From Pseudoalteromonas peptidolytica (lineage in GTDB: Bacteria; Pseudomonadota; Gammaproteobacteria; Enterobacterales; Alteromonadaceae), in NCBI RefSeq assembly GCF_012641745.1, contig NZ_WEHZ01000012.1, positions 1-64,000 on the forward strand: a stretch of 64,000 nucleotides of DNA, given 5' to 3'. Positions 45,903 through 53,695 of the stretch are shown piece by piece. Numbering within the stretch: the first letter of the stretch is position 1; each line of letters starts with the position of its first letter. Position numbers and translations under genes: made by a program. The notes beneath the pieces are model-generated. The model was given only the letters and a program-made list of their open reading frames with translations. It did not search any database and was not told the origin of the DNA.

Positions 45903-46673
45903 ATGGATGGCTCAGCGTCACAACAACACAACACAGTAAAAAAAGCGGCTTTATTTTCATTTAATAAATTTGTTGCTTTTACCATTTTTATAACCAGTAT
46001 TATCATTGGTGCTTATGCAACTGATATTGTTGAGATAGCAAAGGCCTACGTGCTTTATTCTGGTAGTAGCTTGATCCGCTTTATACCAATTTTGGTGCTT
46101 AGTGTGGTGATGATAAGTTATTTGTATTATCAATTTGAGCGAGCTGGACTAAGCACTTTTAGGAGATTCATAAAATCAATTTCAACTGTCTTTGTATGTG
46201 CAGCATTTTTTTCAGCAGGGATGTTTCTAAAAGACCCTTGGATATCCCTTTCTATGTTCAACAATGAATACGATGGCCCCGTCAAAACTTTTCAACACTA
46301 TGCGGGGTTTGAAGTAAAGAAAGATAGATGTGAAAAGCGCGGTAAAAATCTTACTTGCTCCTTTTACGCTATTAACCTGCTTCCCCGTGATAATGCTTTT
46401 AGAATTAGAAATAAAAGTTATGCGATTGATCATAAAGATAGTCAAGCTAGATTACTCGCATATTATGTAGGTGAAAAGCGATATGGTAGTTATAACTCTG
46501 ATTACTTTACTGTGCCAGTGGGCAGTAAGCGAATGTTTAAAATGGAGTTTGAGCTTTCATCGGATGAAAAAATGGTGTTTGCTCCGTACTTGTCAGTAGT
46601 GCTGGATGCAGAACATCATGAAGAAAAGCATCTCAATTTTAGAGCGATGAAGGTTGTAGACTATATTCAGTAG
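45903..46673 (+). CDS. Membrane protein of unknown function, three helices plus C-terminal domain
   Basis: 256 residues from ATG 45903, chosen since TAGGA lies about ten bases upstream; an open TTG at 45864 is in the leader. Three hydrophobic segments: about 22-45 (FVAFTIFITSIIIGAYATDI), 58-80 (LIRFIPILVLSVVMISYLYY) and 95-115 (ISTVFVCAAFFSAGMFL). The C-terminal 140 residues are soluble, beta-rich and include a Cys pair (KDRCEKRGKNLTCSFYAINL). No family recognised. It lies just upstream of another small membrane protein gene (25 bases), probably an operon. Confidence 0.8.
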   Translation: MDGSASQQHNTVKKAALFSFNKFVAFTIFITSIIIGAYATDIVEIAKAYVLYSGSSLIRFIPILVLSVVMISYLYYQFERAGLSTFRRFIKSISTVFVCAAFFSAGMFLKDPWISLSMFNNEYDGPVKTFQHYAGFEVKKDRCEKRGKNLTCSFYAINLLPRDNAFRIRNKSYAIDHKDSQARLLAYYVGEKRYGSYNSDYFTVPVGSKRMFKMEFELSSDEKMVFAPYLSVVLDAEHHEEKHLNFRAMKVVDYIQ

Positions 46674-46697
46674 TCTGCGGTTTTGTATAGGTGAATT

Positions 46698-47072
46698 ATG
46701 AACCAAGCCCTTAAATTTTTACTGTCTATTATGACCGTCGTCGTAACTTTTATCGTGTCAGCCACTTTGGCCGGGATGTTGGCGGAGTATGCGGGCTGGT
46801 GGAAGAAGCCGGTGATTGGTGGTGTTGCAGCGGCTTGTGTGGTGTTGTCGGGTTATATAAGTGCGCCGGTGTATAAGTTGTATTCTGCGGCGGTGTGGTT
46901 ATTGATTGGTGCAGGTGTCGCTTGGGTGATGTCGAGTGTGTTTATGTATGCTGAGGATGCCGACACCTCAGCGCCTTTGTATGTCACTTACGCAAGTGGT
47001 GTGTTTGCTTTGGCACTTTGTTGGGGTTGGGAGCGTCGAAAGGTTGTGCGAGGGATTGGTTTTCAAGAATAG
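46698..47072 (+). CDS. Small four-helix membrane protein
   Basis: 124 residues; TAGGTG before the ATG. Four hydrophobic segments of about 20 residues: LKFLLSIMTVVVTFIVSATL, VIGGVAAACVVLSGYISAPV, LYSAAVWLLIGAGVAWVMSS and LYVTYASGVFALALCWGWER. It ends ERRKVVRGIGFQE. No family recognised. The codon choice is noticeably richer in G at third positions (gtg, gcg, ttg) than its neighbours, which may indicate a different history. It ends directly at the start of REP array 2. Confidence 0.8.
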   Translation: MNQALKFLLSIMTVVVTFIVSATLAGMLAEYAGWWKKPVIGGVAAACVVLSGYISAPVYKLYSAAVWLLIGAGVAWVMSSVFMYAEDADTSAPLYVTYASGVFALALCWGWERRKVVRGIGFQE

Positions 47073-47075
47073 TGC

Positions 47076-48268
47076 GCAAGAGATCGCCACATAAAGCGGC
47101 TCCTACCGTGGGGCTGGTGTGGTGGGAGCGGATTTATTCCGCGATGTTTGCTGGATGGTTCGCCACGTAAAGTGGCTCCTACCGGTGGTGCTGATGTTGT
47201 GGGAGTGAATCTATTCCGCGATGTTTGCTGGATGGTTCGCCACGTAAAGTGGCTCCTACCGGTGGGGCTGATGTTGTGGGAGTGAATCTATTCCGCGATG
47301 TTTGCTGGATGGTTCGCCACGTAAAGCGGCCCCTACCGGTGGGGCTGGTGTGGTGGGAGTGAATTTATTCCGCGATGCGTGTTGTATGGATCGCCGCGTA
47401 AAGCGGCTCCTACCGGTGGGGCTGGTGTGGTGGGAGCGGATTTATTCCGCGATGTGTGTTGTATGGATCGCCGCGTAAAGCGGCTCCTACCGGTGGGGCT
47501 GGTGTGGTGGAAGCGGATTTATTCCGCGATGTTTGCTGTATGGATCGCCACGTAAAGTGGCTCCTATCGGTGGGGCTGGTGTGGTGGGAGCGGATTTATT
47601 CCGCGATGTTTGCTGTATGGATCGCCACGTAAAGTGGCTCCTACCGGTGGGGCTGGTGTGGTGGGAGTGGATTTATTCCGAGGTGTTTGCTGTATGGATC
47701 GCCACGTAAAGTGGCTCCTACCGGTGGGGCTGGTGTGGTGGGAATGAATTTATTCCGAGGTGTTTGCTGTATGGTTCGCCACGTAAAGTGGCTCCTACCG
47801 GTGGGGCTGGTGTGGTGGGAATGAATTTATTCCGAGGTGTTTGCTGTATGGTTCGCCGCGTAAAGCGGCTCCTACCGGTGGGGCTGGTGTGGTGGAAGTG
47901 AATTTATTCCGCGATGTGTGTTGTATGGGTCGCCACGTAAAGCGGCATCTAACGGTGGGGCTGTTGTGGTGGGAATGAATTTATTCCGAGGTGTTTGCTG
48001 TATGGTTCGCCACGTAAAGTGGCTCCTACCGGTGGGGCTGGTGTGGTGGGAGTGGATTTATTCCGAGGTGTTTGCTGTATGGATCGCCACGTAAAGTGGC
48101 TCCTACCGGTGGGGCTGGTGTGGTGGAAGCGGATTTATTCCGCGATGTTTGCTGTATGGATCGCCACGTAAAGTGGCATCTACCGGTGGGGCTGGTGTGG
48201 TGGGAGCGGATTTATTCCGCGATGTGTGTTGTAGAGCGCGCCACATAAAGCGGCTCCTATCGGTGGGG
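47076..48268. repeat. REP/BIME array 2: about 16 units of about 77 bp
   Basis: Each unit reads ATCGCCACGTAAAGTGGCTC then CTACCGGTGGGGCTGGTGTG and GTGGGAGCGGATTTATTCCG then CGATG, i.e. two facing REP-like palindromes. First palindromes start near 47079, 47161, 47239, 47315, 47391, 47469, 47547, 47625, 47700, 47779, 47856, 47931, 48008, 48086, 48164 and 48240. Variants GCCAC...GTGGC and GCCGC...GCGGC keep pairing, and GCCAC...GCGGC marks intermediates. The core (GTAGGAGC...GCGAT) is the same family as array 1 but the spacers differ. No open frame inside is credible. Confidence 0.93.
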
Positions 48269-48345
48269 AGCTAATGTGGTAGTAGCGGTGCTACTCTGCT
48301 TAGAGTTACGATATTTCAATAAAAAAGAGAGTCAAGGATAAGGGA

Positions 48346-49485
48346 ATGAAGATGGGTTGGAATAAATGGAGGGAGACTATTTTTAAGACCAGTTTGGTTT
48401 TAATATCGGTGTTGTTGTTTCTCTTTTTTGATGGTCGTGAGTTTTGGCTCACCCAGATACAACCTCAATTGACCCATGTAATCAGTAATAAAAAAGCTGA
48501 GGTAGATAACCCGCCAGTGGCTCCTGAGCAACGGTTCAAAAAGCCAAGTTTAGCTCGATTAACGAATAGTGATACTTGTGATCATCAAGCCAATTTGAGA
48601 CGGTTTGGGCGGTGTAAATCTAAGCCCAAAGCAGGGATTAAGTATCGTGTTGAAAATGGAATATATACTTGGGTAGATGAAAAAGGCATCACCAATTACT
48701 CGGATAAAAAGCCAGACTCTTCAGCGCTATCTTACCAACCAAAACGTAATCAGGTTATTGATTTCTTTGAACTGAATATTTCTGGGACCCATATCACCAA
48801 TCAGTTTAAAAATGTGTTGAGCACTAAACTAAATGCTGTATTTCGCGGCTATACCAGTATCGTGGGGTTAGATGCAATGCAAAAGGTGACGTTGACCATC
48901 AAAGTGCTGCCAAACAGGCGTGAGTACGAGCAAGCGGTGAGGTCGTATGGTGGTGATCCAAAAGGAAGTGTCGGGATTTATTTTGGCAGGCATAACCTCG
49001 CCTTGGTTGAGCAAAGAAGTCAATACGCAACGATGCAAACTGCTGTTCATGAAGCGGTGCATGCAATCAATCAAGCTGTAATTGGATATACGCCGCGCTG
49101 GTTAAATGAAGGGCTTGCAGGTTACTTTCAAACCATAAAAGTTAACATGCAGGTTGGCACAGTTTATCCAAATTCTGCAAGACTAGATAGTGGCTATATA
49201 AAGGGAAATATTTTACCGCCTTATGACCTTCTTAACGCGGAGTCTGACTGGAAGTCATATAATACGGACTTAATGTATAAGAGTAGCTGGGCAGCGATTC
49301 ACTTTTTGATGTCGACAGCCAAGGGGCGGCAGAGCCTCAAGGCATTAATGTTGTACGAGCAAATTGAGCGTTGCAGATCGCTCAACCATCAAGAATCGAG
49401 CAAGTTGCTAGCTGAGCATTTCCCAAATTTACATGACAGATTTTTACTGTTTGTACAGAGCCCGGTAGAACCACATCGTCTCTGA
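48346..49485 (+). CDS. Membrane-anchored gluzincin metallopeptidase with DUF4124 domain
   Basis: 379 residues with AAGGATAAGGGA before the ATG. One N-terminal membrane helix (about 13-29, FKTSLVLISVLLFLFF). A DUF4124 module lies at about 98-122 (KYRVENGIYTWVDEKGITNY). The peptidase part spans about 145-340 with zinc motif HEAVH at 235-239 and third ligand Glu255 in PRWLNEGLAGYF, the peptidase-MA-like pattern. The body follows the gluzincin fold used in DUF1570 proteins. The peptide precursor gene begins 108 bases downstream on the same strand, so it could be a processing enzyme for it or unrelated (inference). REP array 2 lies in front of it. Confidence 0.88.
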   Translation: MKMGWNKWRETIFKTSLVLISVLLFLFFDGREFWLTQIQPQLTHVISNKKAEVDNPPVAPEQRFKKPSLARLTNSDTCDHQANLRRFGRCKSKPKAGIKYRVENGIYTWVDEKGITNYSDKKPDSSALSYQPKRNQVIDFFELNISGTHITNQFKNVLSTKLNAVFRGYTSIVGLDAMQKVTLTIKVLPNRREYEQAVRSYGGDPKGSVGIYFGRHNLALVEQRSQYATMQTAVHEAVHAINQAVIGYTPRWLNEGLAGYFQTIKVNMQVGTVYPNSARLDSGYIKGNILPPYDLLNAESDWKSYNTDLMYKSSWAAIHFLMSTAKGRQSLKALMLYEQIERCRSLNHQESSKLLAEHFPNLHDRFLLFVQSPVEPHRL

Positions 49486-49592
49486 GTTAAAATAATGTTA
49501 CCCATTAGACCAAAGGATAATGTACCTATACTTCCATATTCCTTTATAAAATGGTTATATTATAACTATCGACACTAAGGAAAAACACAAAA

Positions 49593-49751
49593 ATGAACAA
49601 TAAAAAGTTACCGTTAAACCTAAATAAAAAAGTTATAAAACAAATTGATAGTAAAATGTTGAGCCAATTGGTTACTAATAAAATTGCAGGGGGTTCTAAT
49701 AGCTATAACGGCCCTTGCTATACACCGGCCACATCGCAACGTTACTGTTAA
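49593..49751 (+). CDS. Small lanthipeptide-like (RiPP) precursor peptide
   Basis: 52 residues. The leader (1-34) is MNNKKLPLNLNKKVIKQIDS followed by KMLSQLVTNKIAGG, the LNLNKK...L...GG layout of class I lanthipeptide leaders; IAGG is a double-glycine-type cleavage site. The 18-residue core SNSYNGPCYTPATSQRYC has two Cys with five Ser/Thr, suitable for thioether rings. AAGG precedes the ATG by 12 bases. A single-codon-frame reading with no stop and coding-like leader amphipathic pattern support expression. No lanthipeptide dehydratase or cyclase is visible in the window, so modifying enzymes would be elsewhere. A hairpin terminator at 49933-49959 follows. Confidence 0.7.
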   Translation: MNNKKLPLNLNKKVIKQIDSKMLSQLVTNKIAGGSNSYNGPCYTPATSQRYC

Positions 49752-49932
49752 AAAATTGTTTTTTATGGTGGTGCGGTCATTTTCATTTTTACGTCATAAT
49801 GAATAAATGTGTTTGCAGTAAAATAATAACAGCCTAAAACACCTTGATATTTTGCAAATAACGACGCTGTCACCATCAAGCTAACGGGTACATACGTTGG
49901 TTTATACCTAATCTCATGTGACCATTGTCACC

Positions 49933-49962
49933 AAAGACTCTAATTTATTAGGGTCTTTTTTT
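49933..49962 (+). terminator. Terminator downstream of the peptide precursor
   Basis: AGACTCTAA (49933-49941) pairs with TTAGGGTCT (49946-49954 region, one G-U pair) around a four-base loop, followed by seven T residues. It ends the peptide transcript. About 180 bases lie between the stop and this hairpin, possibly an untranslated tail. Confidence 0.75.
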
Positions 49963-50080
49963 ATGGCTGGCGATAAGGTGGTCACTACAAGCTGTAACCT
50001 TAAATGCGGTGTTAATTGGTTTGATCCTTTTTAAGCTAGTAGGCTTGAATACATGGTGCAAACCCCTTTACATTAAAAGC

Positions 50081-50113
50081 ATAAAAGGCTCTATAAAATG
50101 ATGCTATAGAGCC
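50081..50113 (-). terminator. Terminator of the phospholipase-like gene
   Basis: GGCTCTATA (50087-50095) pairs with TATAGAGCC (50105-50113) around a nine-base loop; on the minus strand TTTTAT follows. It lies 15 bases beyond the stop of the minus-strand gene at 50128. Confidence 0.75.
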
Positions 50114-50127
50114 GTTTGGTTGGGGAG

Positions 50128-51819
50128 TTATAGCGCTTCAAGCATCCATTTTGCGTTTAAGTTTTCTGGCTTGCCATGACGGTTTAGCTCTGGCCGCTCT
50201 TGTGCTTGATTAAACCAAATGTACTGCTGCCAAAATTCATTTTTGATGTTCCAAAGGCCACCTTGATAAATTAACGAATACATCGCTTGGTTGGGCGAAT
50301 CTACTAACTTTAAATAACCACTTGCTTTGCTGCTGTAGCTTAAGAACAAAGACGGTGCCTGTGTACTTCTGTAGTAGTGGTAACCTTGTGGGCTGGTGAC
50401 TTCTGTTAGCATTAGCGGCTCGTTTTGGCTTAATGTTACGGGCGCATTATTTGTGAGCGTCTGTGCAGCCATAAACTGGTTGTTAACTGGTGATTTTATA
50501 GCAACCTGCTTACCTGTATCTGGGCGGAGTTGTGGGTATGTCCAACCCGCTGGTGGCGTTTGCCAAGTGATTGACTTCCAGCGCCAGTTATAAGGAATAT
50601 CAAGGTGGGGATCGTTTAAATCTTCATAGCCTGGCTCAGCTTCAATGTTATATAAGCATTGGTTGCGTTGGGCTTCTAATTGAGCAACACGTTCAGCTTG
50701 ATTGGTTGTCCCCACATTCAGCTCTGCCATACATTCCGCTAAGGATTTTCCCTTTCCAGTCTCATTCGGTGCAAGCACATAAGTACCATCGCGTTTATCC
50801 TCGTCTTGATACCAAGCCAGCATTGCTGCTTCATCAAAAGATAACCAGTGGTCAACTAACTGTTTTGCTTCTTGTTCGGCAATGTCACGTCTTTGTGCTT
50901 TTGGCGTTGCCATGGTACGGATAAATGCAGCCCACAGATCTTTGCTGGCCTCAAGTGCAACAATTGCCACAGGTTTCATGCTGCTAATTCGGTATGACTG
51001 CCAACCTGACTCTAATCTTGTGTCGGGCTGCCAAATTACGTCGCCACTGGAAAAGTCCAAGACATCCTTGGTATCGTGACTATGTTGCTCTGCGCCTTCT
51101 GAGCAAAGATACGCTTTGACTTGCCATATTTTTTCATAATTGTCATTAGGTAGCCGAACGGTGTGTTCTGGGCTGAACGAGTCTTGGAATAAGTGCACAG
51201 CGCGACCAAATAAAAAATAATTATGGTCAACTTCTGTGAGCGCTGAATGACCGCCGCCATCCCATACCTTCAAGCGTTTTTCTTCCGCCATCGCTGCATC
51301 AATAAAGTGTTGAATAAAGCGTTTTTGAGCTCGATATGCGGCGTCAACACCTCCTTGACCACCAATATCATCATAACGGCGCATAAAATGGTCAAGTTGA
51401 ATATCTGCAGGCTCTTGAGAGACAGCGCTGAAACAATTCGGACCAGTCGGATCTATGCTTGCATTGGTGACATTAAAACCTGCAATATCAACCCAACGCT
51501 CCCCAACAATGGCTGAATTTACACTATCATATCTTGGCTCATATAGTGCGTTGTTGTTTAGATTTGCTTGCAGCTTTGACACTTCGTTAAGTGCGGTATT
51601 TAGCGAAATATTTTTTGCAAGACCATCGCGCCATGTATGGCGTGGATCGTTTGGATCTGGACTGATGACATGCTCGGCATCTAGCACTTCAAGTGCAGCG
51701 GTTCGAGTTAGCCATTCGTGACCCATAGGCATGACACCTTGGCCACCAAATTGTGTAAATGCGTTGACAGATGAGGTGAGCGCTAATCCACATACCAGCG
51801 CAAGCGGCTTTATTTTCAT
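50128..51819 (-). CDS. Secreted zinc-dependent phospholipase-C-like protein
   Basis: 563 residues; signal peptide cut near VNA-FTQF; AGGAG precedes the ATG by about six bases. The N-terminal domain (about 30-330) carries zinc-ligand-type motifs of phosphatidylcholine-hydrolysing phospholipases: GHEWLTRTAALEVLDAEHVI, DPRHTWRDGLAKNISLNTAL, TEVDHNYFLFGRAVHLFQDS then FSPEHTV, and SGWQSYRI. Three His within HN..LF..AVHLFQDS.SPEH match the pattern of the Legionella/Pseudomonas-type PC-PLC family. The C-terminal 170 residues are a separate beta-rich domain (MAAQTLTNNAPVTLSQNEPL) like a fascin or RICIN-type fold. It probably hydrolyses host or prey lipids. Assignment is by motif only. Confidence 0.82.
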   Translation of the reverse strand: MKIKPLALVCGLALTSSVNAFTQFGGQGVMPMGHEWLTRTAALEVLDAEHVISPDPNDPRHTWRDGLAKNISLNTALNEVSKLQANLNNNALYEPRYDSVNSAIVGERWVDIAGFNVTNASIDPTGPNCFSAVSQEPADIQLDHFMRRYDDIGGQGGVDAAYRAQKRFIQHFIDAAMAEEKRLKVWDGGGHSALTEVDHNYFLFGRAVHLFQDSFSPEHTVRLPNDNYEKIWQVKAYLCSEGAEQHSHDTKDVLDFSSGDVIWQPDTRLESGWQSYRISSMKPVAIVALEASKDLWAAFIRTMATPKAQRRDIAEQEAKQLVDHWLSFDEAAMLAWYQDEDKRDGTYVLAPNETGKGKSLAECMAELNVGTTNQAERVAQLEAQRNQCLYNIEAEPGYEDLNDPHLDIPYNWRWKSITWQTPPAGWTYPQLRPDTGKQVAIKSPVNNQFMAAQTLTNNAPVTLSQNEPLMLTEVTSPQGYHYYRSTQAPSLFLSYSSKASGYLKLVDSPNQAMYSLIYQGGLWNIKNEFWQQYIWFNQAQERPELNRHGKPENLNAKWMLEAL

Positions 51820-52207
51820 ATCTACTCCTTGAAAATTAAAAGCTAAAAATAGTGCAAGTGCTCTATATTGGTGGCGATTATAGTTTGTGATTAAAATGTT
51901 TCAACAGTTTAATTTTTATTTTTAAAGTGTTTTTTGGTGTTTAACTTGTAAACTTGGTGGGGGTTATTTTGGGGTTGATGTGATTAGGTGTCATCGCTTC
52001 GCATAATATGGTGTTGTTTTATTATTTTGTTATTTAAAATTATTTTAGTGGGCTTTAGAAAATACGTCATTATCCTATGCCACGCACTTACTCTTACTTT
52101 TTAATACCGTAAAAAATGAGTGTATCTTGCAGGTAAAGTCGGACTCTGACCATAAGTACACTCGAGGTTGAAGTATTCGTTTTGCTATACTCAAGTGGGG
52201 TTTAGCA
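51820..52207. other. AT-rich intergenic region
   Basis: About 390 bases between the phospholipase-like gene start and the end of the small secreted protein gene. It contains the phospholipase promoter area. I saw no repeat, RNA gene or coding frame longer than about 20 residues. Confidence 0.35.
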
Positions 52208-52513
52208 CTACAACAAGCTCAAAATACGCTTGGCATTTTCCCTTGAAAGGCAGCTTTGCACTGGCATACGTAAAAACTTGTTGGCGGGCACCTCCTTGGC
52301 TTCTCCTTGATGTAATAAATCACCGCTGTATACATTAACCTGACATGTGGTTTTATCTTGTTCTTCTGAATAAATAAGCTCCACTTTTTCCGCTTTCATA
52401 ATTAAGTTTTTATAAGGGTAACCTGCGTCAGTAAATACTCTCTCGGCCGGTGTTGATATTGCATGCGATGAAAATACAACCATGGGAAATGCCAGTATAA
52501 TTGCGTATTTCAT
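52208..52513 (-). CDS. Small secreted protein of unknown function
   Basis: 101 residues; AAGGAGTC lies before the ATG at good spacing. A signal peptide (ILAFPMVVFSSHA-ISTP) is followed by an 80-residue mature part with two Cys (KTTCQVNVYSG and PVQSCLSRENAKRILSLL), probably disulphide-linked in the periplasm. No family recognised. It lies divergent from the LysR gene with about 100 bases between, so that LysR may control it (inference). Confidence 0.75.
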   Translation of the reverse strand: MKYAIILAFPMVVFSSHAISTPAERVFTDAGYPYKNLIMKAEKVELIYSEEQDKTTCQVNVYSGDLLHQGEAKEVPANKFLRMPVQSCLSRENAKRILSLL

Positions 52514-52618
52514 GATAAAGACTCCTTCCGTCTCTGGTTTAAACGCTAAGAAGTATTGTGCGTATTCATAAAACTGACAAACGAGAAATTGTGCACTATA
52601 GTTAAGTTTTTGTTAAGT

Positions 52619-53512
52619 ATGTTTAGAATGAAAGCACCGCCATTAAAAGGACTCTGGTACTTTAAAACCGCTGCTGAGCTTGGCGGTTTTAAGCAGGCAG
52701 CTGAAGCGTTATTTGTTACCCAAGCTGCGGTGAGTCAACAGATCAGACTATTAGAGCAACAACTGGGTATTTTGCTCTTTGAAAGACAAACCAGGAAAGT
52801 GATGCTGACACAACAGGGTCACGCGTTACTGCCTTATTTACACAAAGCATTTGGCCAAGTTGAAATGGGCTTATTAACCCTTAAAGCCGATCCAAGTCCG
52901 TCGACGATTAATCTTACCGTTTTGCCATCGTTTGCGACATGTTGGCTATTACCTCGTTTGGCCAGTTTTAATAAGGCGTTGCCAAACTACCAGTTACGCA
53001 TCGACCCTACAGAGCAGCTAGTCGATTTCCATCAAGATGATATTGATATAGGGATCCGCTTTGGTTTAGGTGACTATCCAGGTTTAAAAAGTGAACTACT
53101 CGCAGAAGATGAGCTAGTTATTGCGTATCGCCCGGGGTTAATAGACCCAAGTCAGCCCATTCGCATGCAATTGTCTAAATTGAATTTTATCTATGACGAA
53201 GGGCGCGATAATGAAAAGGCTTGGCTTGCATTAAATCAGCAGCTTGGATTAATGGGGCATACGGTGAGTAACCTCAAAATAGATAATGCGGCATTGGTAC
53301 AACAAGCGACGGTGGCGGGGCAAGGGTTTTCGCTATTGCGCCGACGTTTGGTTAACCAATCTTTGGAGCTTGGACAACTAGAGATCTACCCTGACTTTGC
53401 GTGGCCTTGCGAATATCGTTATTACTTAGTGGCACCTGAACGGCATTTTGAGTGGCCAAAATTAAAGGCATTTCGAAACTGGCTAGTGGCTGAATTAAGG
53501 ACAAGTATTTAG
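52619..53512 (+). CDS. LysR-family transcriptional regulator, GcvA-like
   Basis: 297 residues taking ATG 52619 (ATG 52628 is nearly as good and the longer TTG at 52556 lacks conserved residues). Winged helix-turn-helix in the first 65 residues: LWYFKTAAELGGFKQAAEAL then FVTQAAVSQQIRLLEQQLGI and LLFERQTRKVMLTQQGHALL. Effector domain about 90-295 with LPSFATCWLLPRLASFNKAL, DIDIGIRFGLGDYPGL and a C-terminal YYLVAPERHFEWPKLKAFRN. Sequence style (TQAAVSQQI, F..A.PNYQLRI) fits the GcvA/AmpR subgroup. It is divergent to the small secreted protein and its target is unknown. Confidence 0.92.
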   Translation: MFRMKAPPLKGLWYFKTAAELGGFKQAAEALFVTQAAVSQQIRLLEQQLGILLFERQTRKVMLTQQGHALLPYLHKAFGQVEMGLLTLKADPSPSTINLTVLPSFATCWLLPRLASFNKALPNYQLRIDPTEQLVDFHQDDIDIGIRFGLGDYPGLKSELLAEDELVIAYRPGLIDPSQPIRMQLSKLNFIYDEGRDNEKAWLALNQQLGLMGHTVSNLKIDNAALVQQATVAGQGFSLLRRRLVNQSLELGQLEIYPDFAWPCEYRYYLVAPERHFEWPKLKAFRNWLVAELRTSI

Positions 53513-53519
53513 CTTATAC

Positions 53520-53620
53520 TTTGGATAATGCCAGTTTGCTTTGACGGCAGTAAGACGCAGTAGCAGTGTTATGAATAAGCTTCTTTTGTCTTCATACAGG
53601 AGACTGAATTAGGTTAATAA
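53520..53620 (-). repeat. Highly degenerate relative of the ATACCAATT element
   Basis: GGATAATGCCAGTTTGCTTT, then GACGCAGTAGCAGTGTTATG, AATAAGCTTCTTTTGTCTTC roughly follow the inner part of reversed copies (GACGCGGTAGCGGGGTTATC, GACAAGATTTTCTCGCCTC). Similarity is low, so this is a suggestion. Confidence 0.3.
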
Positions 53621-53642
53621 CGCAAATAGATATGACCAAAGT

Positions 53643-53682
53643 GGATCTGAGCGAGATAACTCAAAGCGATATGCTCAGATCC
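53643..53682 (-). terminator. Hairpin after the S9 peptidase gene
   Basis: GGATCTGAGC (53643-53652) pairs perfectly with GCTCAGATCC (53673-53682) around a 20-base loop. It lies 13 bases past the stop of the minus-strand gene at 53696. A T run is lacking, so it may be an mRNA-end-protecting hairpin. Confidence 0.5.
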
Positions 53683-53695
53683 AAAGGCTTATTAA

